A stretch of DNA of 7,995 bases from an uncultured Dorea sp. (GCA_910584575.1 CAJUBG010000094.1:1-7995), one strand, 5' to 3'; positions 1 through 7,189 are shown, counted from the stretch's first letter. Translations and numbers: made by a program. The notes: generated by a model not told the origin, from the sequence alone.

Positions 1-30
1 ATTATAAAACAAAAACCTTTTAAAACCCTC

Positions 31-61
31 TTGACAAAAAGTGTCGGGGGGGGGGTATTCT
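31..61 (+). promoter_or_regulatory. Probable sigma-A promoter of the giant surface protein gene, with poly-G spacer
   Basis: A perfect -35 hexamer TTGACA lies at 31-36 and a 4/6 match to the -10 hexamer, TATTCT, at 56-61. The spacer (37-55) is 19 bp, longer than the usual 17, and contains ten consecutive G (46-55). An A/T-rich stretch before the -35 box (1-29) could act as an UP element. Transcription would begin near 68, giving a leader of about 90 bases. The -10 choice is inferred; no better hexamer lies at the right distance. Because the G run sets the spacing, promoter strength should depend on its length. Confidence 0.6.
46..55. repeat. Homopolymeric G tract (10 G) in promoter spacer
   Basis: Ten consecutive G lie between the -35 and -10 hexamers, in otherwise A/T-rich upstream DNA. 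Runs of this kind change length by polymerase slippage. G or C runs in the same place are known to control phase-variable genes, for example porA and opc of Neisseria meningitidis. Here eight G would give a 17-bp spacer. The run length itself is uncertain because homopolymers are prone to sequencing error. Confidence 0.8.
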
Positions 62-72
62 GAATATGAGTA

Positions 73-86
73 AATCTGCCCAGATT
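73..86. promoter_or_regulatory. Small inverted repeat just after the predicted transcription start
   Basis: A perfect 6-bp inverted repeat (AATCTG, two central C, CAGATT) begins about five bases after the predicted transcription start. It could be an operator bound by a dimeric regulator. A two-base loop is too tight for a normal hairpin, so a DNA-level role is more likely than an RNA one. It may also be chance. Confidence 0.3.
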
Positions 87-145
87 GAGAGGTGAATAGA
101 GAGCGTAAGGTATACGGGTGGAATATAACAGAAGTATGACGGGTG

Positions 146-151
146 AGGAGG
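146..151 (+). promoter_or_regulatory. Ribosome binding site that fixes the start of the surface protein
   Basis: A full AGGAGG lies five bases before ATG 157-159. The longer in-frame option, GTG at 118, has only a weak AAGG-type match before it and would place thirteen polar residues ahead of the signal peptide. ATG 157 is therefore the preferred start. Confidence 0.85.
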
Positions 152-156
152 AAGAA

Positions 157-3100
157 ATGTTAAAATATGGTAAGTTTGTAAGAAAGGCGGCGGCTGTAGC
201 TTTAGCGCTGGCATTAGCGGCCGCGATGATTCGTCCGGCTTCTATCTATGCAGAGGATGCGGTGGATGTGGGGAACACAGATGGAGAGAAGGTGGAAAAT
301 GTTTCGGGTGAGACTGGGAATGAAATAAACGAGGCAGACGAGGGGGTTCAACCTGATAAGGAGATTTCTGATGAAGGGAATAAGGTAGAAGGGGATCAGG
401 TAGAAGGGGATCAGGTAGAAGGAATTAATCCAGATGTAAATGATAGTCCCAACAAAGATGAAGAAGAATCTGTCCCACCAGATAATTCTGAAAATACAGA
501 CAATACAGTCGGTATTGCGGTGCAGGTGCCGAGAATAGAATCTGTTACGCTTACTCATGACGAAGAATATGTCAGAAAAGGACAGAGTGTTGTGATTACG
601 GTAAAGGTGGCGAATCATGAGAATGTGACGTCAGCAGATGTAGGATTCCGAGCTATCCTTGGCGGTGGGGAGGTATCCATTCCATTGACATATGATGCGG
701 CAAAAGGCGAGTATAAGGGAGTTTGGAATATTGCAGGAGATGAGTATGCTTGCGAGTGGTATGTAGACAGGATTAATATTTTAGACAGCGCGGGAAATCG
801 TGCGGATGATACTGCATTTACAAAAGGTAATAGTTATCCTTACTATGTGGAACTGGCGACTGCCGATTACATAGAAGGATTATTCTATGGCCTTGATGTT
901 AAGTTTCATATTTTGGATGAAAATGGTAAGTGGAATCAAATAGAAGAAGTAACAAAGAGTAAGGTAAAACGCCGTACAACCCTGAAGGAAGCAGGGGTTG
1001 AGTTTCCGGAGGCGCAATCGCTGTATTCGGATTTTAAACAGATTGGCTGGATGGACAAGGAAGGAAACGAAATTACAGAGGATACGCAGGTTGTAGACCG
1101 TAAGATGGAGGTTTATGCACGGTATGACAAAACAAGCGTAGAGTATCGCCGTTCCTTTTTATCAGAAGACGGAAGGTCAATGGTTTCTGACTGTGTAGAG
1201 GAGAGTTTGCCGTCAGATAGCACCTATCAGGATATGAGGAAGAAAGCATCAAGCCTGAAACCGCCGACAGTATGTCCGGCAGGGTTGACGTTTCAGGGCT
1301 GGAAGGCGAAGCATGGCGGTGAAGCTGATGGGAATCTGCTGAATGGAAAAATGGATGTTTCCCAGGAGGTAACTGCTGTTTATGATAAGAATATGGTAAC
1401 TATTAAGTATTCTTATTTTAATGAGCAGAATGAATGGCGTAGTTTTGTCTATGATGAACTCATGGAGAAAGGCGTTACCTATCAGGATGCAATGAAAGCG
1501 GCGGAGAAATATCTGCCAACAGATATCTCGACGGATTATCCGATTGAAGAATGGGAATGTTCGCGGGAAGATTCACGGGAAGTAATGATTGATGGTTGGG
1601 GAGATATTTCTTTTATTCCGAAATATAGCGGCAAAGTAGTTGTTGCGGTTAGAATGGAGTACCGTGGAGACCAAAATGAAGAAATTGTTGAAGAAAGCGC
1701 TGTTTTGGTGAATGAAGGAACCACGGTCGGGGAGGTTAAGAAGCTTCTGGACGAAAAAGAAAAGCCGGAGATTGATACGCCTGTGCCGGAGAAGTGGAAA
1801 ATAAGTATTGATAAAGACGATGACAGTATAATAGAAAATGGTCAGTCTGCTTTGATATTGGGTCAATATGATGGGGCACAAGAGATTCCAGGATTAGGGG
1901 ATATAGGGGATATGACGATTCCGGATATTTCTTATAAACCGACTGATCCGTCGCTGCCGGATGATCCGATGGATTTAGCCAGAAAACCACTTGTAGAAAC
2001 ATTTGATTTCAACTATCAGAATCAGGTTGCAGGACAGCAGAATATTTTGATATTCTCATTGACAACCCAATATACTTACAAGGACAGCGAAGCATTTGCC
2101 ACTTTTATTCACGAGAGTGGCGAGGGAGAAAAAGTAATCTCCATGAAACGAGAGGGTGATGGTACATATAATGGAACCGCGCTGATTGGGAAAGCTGAAA
2201 AAGATGGAAGGTGGTTCTTGAAAGAGATATATGTGGTAAGAGATGGCTTTCATCAAAATTTAATGATGGATAAGCCGGAAAGCTATTGTTACATGCTGAA
2301 AAGGTCGGTTGAGAACGATACGGAGAGTCCGAAGATTACATCTGTGAACGTGGAAAAGAATGGGGAATTCGTTCAAGTTGGGCAAAGTGTCAGAATTACA
2401 GTTGGGGCTACGGACAATGGCAGGCTTTTTGAAGAAGGTAATTTGTATTTGAAAAACCTTGGAGATGAAAATAGCAGGGAAGTTAAATTAAGCTATAATA
2501 TCAGAGAGGATGTCTTTGAAGGCTCTCTTGAGATTACGGATGATATGAGGTCTGGTGAGTGGTTCGTAGGTAAGATTAACATCTGGGATAGTGCAAAAAA
2601 TTATGCAGATGACGACGAGTTTACGGCAGGCGGCAGATACCCTTATTATCTGAAAGTCATGAACGGAGAAGAATATACAGAGGCGGTACATGACGTATAT
2701 ATTAGATTCATGGGATGGAATGAACAGGGAGAATGGAGTACGATTCAGGCGGTATATAAGAAAGATGTTAGCCTGCGCGCCACATTAAAGGAACTTGGTA
2801 TTACATTTCCGGAGAAGAAATTCTCTGATTTCAACATAACAGGATGGGTTGATGATTACGGTAATGAACTTACAGAGGATTCTCTGGTTTCGTGTAATAT
2901 GTGGTCTTCGGGGTGTTGGGTTCATGCAGTATACGACCAGGCAAGGGTTATATATGCTTTGAGACACATCCCTAAGGATGCACATATAGTGTCAGATGTT
3001 ACTTTTCGATATGAAACATTTCCGATAGGCACTACCTTTGGAGAGGCAAAAGCACAGGCATCAAAATATTATGAAGATATAGAGTCATATCCAGGGCTGC

Positions 3101-4890
3101 AAGTCAAAGAATGGAAGGAACTTGAGGTAAAGGACGATGACAAAAAATTAGAACCAGGGTACAATCAGATTCATATGACAGCAATATATGATGAGCCCTT
3201 TTTACCGATAGGATATTCATACTTTAATGATAAGGGAAACTGGTGCGAGGAATTTCGTCCTATAGTTGTTGATGAAAAAATGACGTATGAAGAAGTGTTG
3301 AAACAGGCGAAAGAATATCGTCCGCAAAATATTTCGGAAAATTATCCTTTTGATGAATGGGAAGGAGATATACCGGAAACGTTGGATGAAGCCATTAGGC
3401 AGGGCGGAATTTCCTTTGCAGCGAAATATCCAGGGAAAACAGTAGTATCGGTTAGGAGAAGCTATTATGATGAAAAAGGGCAACGGCCGTTATTAGCCGT
3501 TCCACTTTTGGTAGACGAGGGAACAACAAAAGGTGAAGTCAGAGAACTTTTAAATCAGTGGGAAAATCCGGCAATGTATCCGGAATTGAGATTTAAAGAA
3601 TGGGCTTTTATACTTTATGGAAATGATGGCGACATTGTAAAGAATGGAGATGTTGTCGATATGGTGGCGGTCTACGAAAACTGTATTGTCCGCTATATTC
3701 TGGATCCTGCATGCGAAAAAGAAGATATCCGCGAAAGTGACCTTTTTGATGAAAAAGAAGATTTTGAATTCATCTATTGCCAGGTAGCGGAAAATGGAGA
3801 TACTGTGACTGTACCCACATCTTTTGAGGGATATGAGTCCGTAACATGGACTTATAAAAGCGTAAGTGCAGATTCATTTGATGTAGAGTTGGGACGCGAT
3901 GAGAGCTTTTATGGATACGGCAAGAAAACAGAAGAACCACAGAATCCGGAACAGACAGAGATTTCCAAAGAGGAGATTGCAGAGGTTGTAGACCAGATTA
4001 ATAAGGTTACAAATGAAGGCAACGCTGACGGTAACGGGGATACCCCAGTAATTCCGATTGAAATGAACAATGCCAAGATATTGCCATGGGAAATTCTGGA
4101 AGCAGCCAAAGGCAAAGAAATCACTATAGAACTAAGAATGGGCGACGCAGTTGCAGGCGGATTCCAATATACCTGGACAATCAAGGGGAACACGATAGAG
4201 GACGACTTTGAGAGTATTAACCTTGGAGTGGCGGCAGATAAAAATGCAATCCCAGAGCAGATTATCCAGAAATTGGCAGGAACCAATCCGATTCAGCAGC
4301 TTTCATTGGAACACAGCGGCAAGTTTGGATTTGAGGCTTCCCTCTCAATTAATGTAGGAAGCCAACACGCCGGACGTTTCGGCAATTTGTTCTATTTTAA
4401 TAATGGCAAGATGGAATTCATGAATACTTCAAAAGTTGACCCGCAAGGAAATGTAGCCCTTGGATTTAACCATGCGTCTGACTATGTAGTTGTATTGTCC
4501 GACGAGGAAATGTCACAGGCAAGCGTGCCGGAAGATTTACAGCCGGAAAATAAAGAGCCGGAAGAAGATACGGACAAAGACGGCGGCGAGGACAAAGGTG
4601 ACGTGAATCAGGGTGATGGAGAGAAAGACGGCGCCAATAAAGAGGAGACAGGCAGCAATGGAGAGTCTAATCAGGGAAATCAAAATAGCAGCGTAAATAA
4701 CGATGCCAATAATGACAAGGTTAGTGATACGAACAGCGCTGATAAATCAGGCGGAGACAGCGATGCTGACGGACGCAGGAGAAGCGCAAAAACCGGAGAC
4801 GGAAATGAGGCAATGCCATTCGTTTTATGCAGTATTCTCGCGTTAGGCGTGATTGTATCCATACGCAGAAGAAGTACAAGATCAATATAA
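157..4890 (+). CDS. Giant sortase-anchored repeat surface protein, adhesin-like
   Basis: This encodes a 1577-residue secreted protein of unknown ligand, probably attached to the cell wall. Residues 1-32 are a signal peptide: basic KYGKFVRK, an alanine/leucine core, and likely cleavage after IYA. Residues 33-124 are an acidic stalk. Residues 125-573 and 725-1175 are two related units, each an Ig-like domain plus four ~80-residue modules that resemble InlB B-repeat/Flg_new beta-grasp domains (GW near the middle, A-V-Y-D or Y-A-R-Y at the end). A diverged third Ig-like copy sits at about 611-716. Residues 1176-1265 hold a partial module. Residues 1268-1454 form a domain ending in F-N-H-A-S-D-Y-V-V-V-L, of a kind I associate with wall proteins of gut Firmicutes. 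A Gly/Asp/Asn/Ser linker follows, then SAKTGD (from 1543), a hydrophobic segment and RRR. A role in binding host or glycan is inference. The gene appears to be monocistronic, with its own promoter and a hairpin after the stop. Confidence 0.88.
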   Translation: MLKYGKFVRKAAAVALALALAAAMIRPASIYAEDAVDVGNTDGEKVENVSGETGNEINEADEGVQPDKEISDEGNKVEGDQVEGDQVEGINPDVNDSPNKDEEESVPPDNSENTDNTVGIAVQVPRIESVTLTHDEEYVRKGQSVVITVKVANHENVTSADVGFRAILGGGEVSIPLTYDAAKGEYKGVWNIAGDEYACEWYVDRINILDSAGNRADDTAFTKGNSYPYYVELATADYIEGLFYGLDVKFHILDENGKWNQIEEVTKSKVKRRTTLKEAGVEFPEAQSLYSDFKQIGWMDKEGNEITEDTQVVDRKMEVYARYDKTSVEYRRSFLSEDGRSMVSDCVEESLPSDSTYQDMRKKASSLKPPTVCPAGLTFQGWKAKHGGEADGNLLNGKMDVSQEVTAVYDKNMVTIKYSYFNEQNEWRSFVYDELMEKGVTYQDAMKAAEKYLPTDISTDYPIEEWECSREDSREVMIDGWGDISFIPKYSGKVVVAVRMEYRGDQNEEIVEESAVLVNEGTTVGEVKKLLDEKEKPEIDTPVPEKWKISIDKDDDSIIENGQSALILGQYDGAQEIPGLGDIGDMTIPDISYKPTDPSLPDDPMDLARKPLVETFDFNYQNQVAGQQNILIFSLTTQYTYKDSEAFATFIHESGEGEKVISMKREGDGTYNGTALIGKAEKDGRWFLKEIYVVRDGFHQNLMMDKPESYCYMLKRSVENDTESPKITSVNVEKNGEFVQVGQSVRITVGATDNGRLFEEGNLYLKNLGDENSREVKLSYNIREDVFEGSLEITDDMRSGEWFVGKINIWDSAKNYADDDEFTAGGRYPYYLKVMNGEEYTEAVHDVYIRFMGWNEQGEWSTIQAVYKKDVSLRATLKELGITFPEKKFSDFNITGWVDDYGNELTEDSLVSCNMWSSGCWVHAVYDQARVIYALRHIPKDAHIVSDVTFRYETFPIGTTFGEAKAQASKYYEDIESYPGLQVKEWKELEVKDDDKKLEPGYNQIHMTAIYDEPFLPIGYSYFNDKGNWCEEFRPIVVDEKMTYEEVLKQAKEYRPQNISENYPFDEWEGDIPETLDEAIRQGGISFAAKYPGKTVVSVRRSYYDEKGQRPLLAVPLLVDEGTTKGEVRELLNQWENPAMYPELRFKEWAFILYGNDGDIVKNGDVVDMVAVYENCIVRYILDPACEKEDIRESDLFDEKEDFEFIYCQVAENGDTVTVPTSFEGYESVTWTYKSVSADSFDVELGRDESFYGYGKKTEEPQNPEQTEISKEEIAEVVDQINKVTNEGNADGNGDTPVIPIEMNNAKILPWEILEAAKGKEITIELRMGDAVAGGFQYTWTIKGNTIEDDFESINLGVAADKNAIPEQIIQKLAGTNPIQQLSLEHSGKFGFEASLSINVGSQHAGRFGNLFYFNNGKMEFMNTSKVDPQGNVALGFNHASDYVVVLSDEEMSQASVPEDLQPENKEPEEDTDKDGGEDKGDVNQGDGEKDGANKEETGSNGESNQGNQNSSVNNDANNDKVSDTNSADKSGGDSDADGRRRSAKTGDGNEAMPFVLCSILALGVIVSIRRRSTRSI
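385..422 (+). repeat. 15-bp tandem repeat in the stalk-coding region
   Basis: The 15-base unit GTAGAAGGGGATCAG occurs twice exactly (385-399 and 400-414), and its first eight bases then recur. It encodes VEGDQ VEGDQ VEG in the acidic N-terminal stalk. The unit is a multiple of three, so gain or loss of copies would change stalk length without breaking the reading frame. Confidence 0.9.
529..1875 (+). repeat. First large internal repeat unit of the surface protein (about 449 residues)
   Basis: Residues 125-573 consist of an Ig-like domain (starting PRIESVTLT, with W-Y-V-D-R-I-N-I-L-D-S-A-G-N near its end) followed by four modules. Each module has a beta-rich part, a helix introduced by T-x-x-[DEG] (TTLKEAG, TYQDMRKK, TYQDAMKA, TTVGEVKK), a W-containing strand and a final Y-D or Y-S-G motif. 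It aligns along its whole length with the unit at 2329-3681. The match is clear in protein but only patchy in DNA, so the duplication is old. Confidence 0.85.
1987..2304 (+). repeat. Diverged third copy of the Ig-like domain between the two large units
   Basis: Residues about 611-716 follow the pattern of the Ig-like domains that open both large units. They show an N-terminal strand with A-G-Q-Q-N-I-L-I-F, a G-x-Y-N-G-T strand, W-F-L-K-E-I-Y-V-V-R-D in place of W-[YF]-V-x-[RK]-I-N-I-x-D, and a closing E-S-Y-C-Y-M-L that matches N-S-Y-P-Y-Y-V. It lacks the D-S-A-[GK]-N turn and has no beta-grasp modules after it. Confidence 0.6.
2329..3681 (+). repeat. Second large internal repeat unit of the surface protein (about 451 residues)
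   Basis: Residues 725-1175 repeat the order of the first unit: an Ig-like domain (PKITSVNVE, then W-F-V-G-K-I-N-I-W-D-S-A-K-N), then four modules with helices starting ATLKELG, TFGEAKAQ, TYEEVLKQ and TTKGEVRE. Corresponding landmarks include TLKE[AL]G[VI][ET]FPE, YSYFN[ED], [DE]EW[EK] and V[ND]EGTT. The two units differ in length by only about two residues. Confidence 0.85.
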
Positions 4891-4909
4891 TTTCAGGATA
4901 TTAAGTGAT

Positions 4910-4949
4910 ACGGGATACCGGAGAATGAAATATTTTTCCGGTATCCCGT
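4910..4949. terminator. Strong hairpin after the surface protein gene, possible bidirectional terminator
   Basis: A perfect 13-bp inverted repeat has arms at 4910-4922 (ACGGGATACCGGA) and 4937-4949, extendable by a G-U pair and two A-U pairs at the loop end. It starts 20 bases after the stop codon. No clear T-run follows on either strand, so it may end transcription by another route or protect the mRNA 3' end. It lies between convergent genes, so it could serve both. Confidence 0.6.
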
Positions 4950-4952
4950 TCC

Positions 4953-4971
4953 TGGTGTTATCAGAACACCA
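4953..4971. terminator. Second, smaller hairpin in the convergent gap
   Basis: A 7-bp stem (TGGTGTT, loop ATCAG, AACACCA) lies three bases after the first hairpin. It has no T-run either. On the minus strand it would be the first hairpin met after the acetyltransferase stop at 5036, so together the two may form a shared transcription barrier. The rest of the gap to 5035 shows nothing further that is convincing. Confidence 0.4.
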
Positions 4972-5035
4972 CATATTGTAGCATTTGTAAAGCATTTTAA
5001 ATAAACCTATTACTGCAAATGCAAGTATGGATATC

Positions 5036-5548
5036 CTACACAAGTGATTTGAACATAATTAGACAAGGATTTTCTTCGTCCCACATTTCTGTCAAAGTAA
5101 TAAGCGGTTCAAAACCAATACTTTTATAGAATCTTCGCGTTTGTGCATATGGTTCAAAATTCACTACATCACTTAATGTTTTAACAATAACATATTTGCA
5201 ATCATTTTGGATAAAAAGTTTTTCTACAGCATGATAAAGAGCTTTTCCGACACCATTGTGTTGATGCTCTGGAAGGACACCGCATACGAATATATCACCT
5301 GTATGTTGATAATGTATTTTTACAGAGAAAAAACCAATACATTTACCCTCAATATCCAATGCAGCGTAGTATGGAAATTCCTTAACTTTTTCAACATATT
5401 CGTCGAGCGCCTGCTTATTTCCAAACCACTCCGGCAATTTTTCAAGAATTTCTCTAGTATAAAAAGCCTTTTTGACCCTATTTTCTATTTCAACAATTTG
5501 AATATCATCTATCATTTCTAGTGTTTCCTGTGGAAAAGTTTCATTCAT
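5036..5548 (-). CDS. GNAT-family N-acetyltransferase
   Basis: This is a 170-residue protein of normal length for a single-domain GNAT enzyme, which transfers an acetyl group from acetyl-CoA to an amine. Motif A is visible as V-L-P-E-H-Q-H-N-G-V-G-K (residues 91-102), with the Q-x-x-G-x-G pyrophosphate loop at 96-101. Preceding strands carry Y-Y-A-A-L-D and I-G-F-F-S-V. Motif B is Y-A-Q-T-R-R-F-Y-K-S-I-G-F-E-P (134-148), typical of GNATs acting on small molecules or proteins; the substrate cannot be read from sequence. A GGAGG site lies eight bases before the ATG. It starts 39 bases after the ATPase-nuclease stop with no terminator between, so co-transcription is plausible. By hand count 5041-5520 is about 33% GC, clearly below the neighbours, which suggests separate acquisition. 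Confidence 0.9.
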   Translation of the reverse strand: MNETFPQETLEMIDDIQIVEIENRVKKAFYTREILEKLPEWFGNKQALDEYVEKVKEFPYYAALDIEGKCIGFFSVKIHYQHTGDIFVCGVLPEHQHNGVGKALYHAVEKLFIQNDCKYVIVKTLSDVVNFEPYAQTRRFYKSIGFEPLITLTEMWDEENPCLIMFKSLV

Positions 5549-5587
5549 AAATTTTACCTCCAGACAATAATGATATTTTGTGACATT

Positions 5588-7168
5588 TTATATTCGATAA
5601 TCTTCAATAATACAAGTATGTCTATGACTATTCTTTGTATTGTCCCGTTCATAGGAGATTCCCACCAACAAAATATCACCGCCATAATCAGCCAGCGCCG
5701 TCGGATATCTTTTTTCCTTTATTTGCTCAATGGCGCCCTTCACGCCTTGATTCCATTTCAATTCAATCACCAGAGCAGGTAAGGGAGAGGCTTTTTTAGG
5801 AAAATATACAATATCAACATACCCGTCTCCTGCCGGAAGTTCTTCAAATTTAAGATAATAATCTTTATAACTGAAATAGGCAAGTTTAATGACGCTGCGC
5901 AATGTCTGTTCATTATTATAGTATAGTAGTGCGGTTTCCTCTGAATGAATCTTTTGAAGCTGAGAGGCAACGGCATCCGCATTTTTGTGTACAGTGTCGT
6001 AAATAAGCTGCTCACTTTCACGGATTCGTCGGATGGTATCATCACGCTTTACCTCACGAACTGCTTTGGAAAATTCCAACCGAATTTCCTCATTGGGTAT
6101 ACGTACCCTCCCAGTTTCTTCATCATAGGCGAGATAGCCAAGATGTATCAATAAAGTAAGGACATCATCCTGATTCTGAAACGTAACCAAATCGTTGGCA
6201 AAGCCATTCGTATCAACCAAAACATCAACGCCGCCAAGCAGTTTGGCAAGGGTGGACGACAAGCCGTCAAAGTCCAGGCTGATATATCCCATCAGGCTTT
6301 TAGCGGCAGAGGTTTCAGTCCAGTAAGAATTAAATTTATTACTGCGGACAGCCTTTATGACGGAATTCGGATTATACACAGAGCCGGCATAATCCAGTGC
6401 GTAACCGTCATACCAATACTTCATCATAGTAAAATCTCTGTGATGCTCTAAGCATAGTTTTTGTACTTCTGTTTCGGTAAAACCTGCATATTCAGCAAAT
6501 TCCATGGGACAAACCATGGAAAATTCCTGAAAATCAGAGATGGCAGACTGTGAGCCGTCCTTTTTAATGGGCAGGATGCCGGTCATATATGCGGCTGCAA
6601 ATATTTTGGCGGTAGTTCCGCTGCTTTTAAACAATGTGCGTAAAAATGCCAGATATTGCTTCTGTACCTCTGGCGTTTCACGAATCGGGGCGTCCCATTC
6701 GTCAATAATCGCAATGAATTTATTTCCTGTCAATTCAGTGGCACGAATCAGGGTGGTAGAAAATGAGTCGTCTGTTTTCAAATCGGGATACGCAAGTATA
6801 AGCTCCTCCGTTACCTTGCGTCTGATGAAGGAGGGTAAATCCTCGGTTCCTGCTTCGCCCATGATATTCGTGATATCAAGATAGATAACATCATATTTAT
6901 TCCGGTATTTTTCATAGCTTTCCCTGTTGTGCGCGGCAATCTTCAGGTCGTCAAAAAGCTTGGAAGAATCGCAGGTTTTATCGTAGTAGGCACATAACAT
7001 CTGTGCGGCAAAGGATTTCCCGAACCGCCGCGGCCTGCTGATGCAAGTCAGCCTTCGGGGTGTGTCAATGGTGTCGTTGATTAGACGAATCAGTCCGCTT
7101 TTATCTACATAGATGTCGTTCCTGATGCCGGAAAAACCATGGTTTCCAGGATTCAGATAGGTTCCCAT
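5588..7168 (-). CDS. AAA-ATPase-like protein with C-terminal PD-(D/E)XK nuclease-like domain
   Basis: A 526-residue cytoplasmic protein matching the 'AAA-ATPase-like' (PF09820) plus PD-(D/E)XK (PF08011, DUF1703) architecture, complete at both ends. Motifs: N-terminal F-S-G-I-R and Y-V-D-K-S; Walker A S-R-P-R-R-F-G-K-S (44-52); Walker B F-I-A-I-I-D-E-W-D (151-159); the family motif M-T-G-I-L-P-I (195-201). The nuclease-like part has E420 in N-N-E-Q, D452 in G-Y-V-D-I, and E469-x-K471 in V-I-E-L-K-W, so the usual catalytic residues are present. The family is abundant in gut Firmicutes and Bacteroidetes, often in many copies; its role is poorly known, and links to defence or mobile DNA are suspected rather than shown. 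ATG 7168 has AGGAGGTG seven bases ahead. It is divergent from the JetB-like gene and leads into the acetyltransferase gene. Confidence 0.88.
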   Translation of the reverse strand: MGTYLNPGNHGFSGIRNDIYVDKSGLIRLINDTIDTPRRLTCISRPRRFGKSFAAQMLCAYYDKTCDSSKLFDDLKIAAHNRESYEKYRNKYDVIYLDITNIMGEAGTEDLPSFIRRKVTEELILAYPDLKTDDSFSTTLIRATELTGNKFIAIIDEWDAPIRETPEVQKQYLAFLRTLFKSSGTTAKIFAAAYMTGILPIKKDGSQSAISDFQEFSMVCPMEFAEYAGFTETEVQKLCLEHHRDFTMMKYWYDGYALDYAGSVYNPNSVIKAVRSNKFNSYWTETSAAKSLMGYISLDFDGLSSTLAKLLGGVDVLVDTNGFANDLVTFQNQDDVLTLLIHLGYLAYDEETGRVRIPNEEIRLEFSKAVREVKRDDTIRRIRESEQLIYDTVHKNADAVASQLQKIHSEETALLYYNNEQTLRSVIKLAYFSYKDYYLKFEELPAGDGYVDIVYFPKKASPLPALVIELKWNQGVKGAIEQIKEKRYPTALADYGGDILLVGISYERDNTKNSHRHTCIIEDYRI

Positions 7169-7189
7169 GTGTACTCACCTCCTGCTTGT

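Noticed and set aside
1..61. Invertible promoter as the switching mechanism
   Set aside because: I found no inverted-repeat pair bracketing the promoter and no recombinase gene in the window. The poly-G tract is the simpler explanation.
118..156. GTG at 118 as the start of the surface protein
   Set aside because: It lacks a good ribosome binding site and adds a polar, acidic stretch before the signal peptide. ATG 157 has AGGAGG at ideal spacing.
214..618. Antisense reading frame with a repeated F-Y-L-I-P motif
   Set aside because: It is the reverse complement of the 15-bp tandem repeat in the surface protein gene. No ribosome binding site or recognisable family supports it.
3909..4286. 125-residue antisense open frame in the surface protein gene
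   Set aside because: It lies wholly within a clearly coding region, has no plausible ribosome binding site and has no recognisable domain.
4981..5022. GCATTTG / CAAATGC inverted repeat in the convergent gap
   Set aside because: The arms are only 7 bp, A/T-rich and 28 bases apart, so chance is likely.
5036..5548. The acetyltransferase as a TacT-type toxin
   Set aside because: No small antitoxin gene lies next to it, and the 39-base gap before it is too short to hold one.
6540..6884. 114-residue open frame on the plus strand inside the ATPase-nuclease gene
   Set aside because: It is a shadow of the opposite-strand gene, whose Walker B region is encoded there.
5588..7168. The ATPase-nuclease gene as a transposase or part of an insertion sequence
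   Set aside because: It has Walker A, Walker B and PD-(D/E)XK motifs rather than a DDE or serine/tyrosine recombinase core. I saw no flanking terminal inverted repeats or target duplications.
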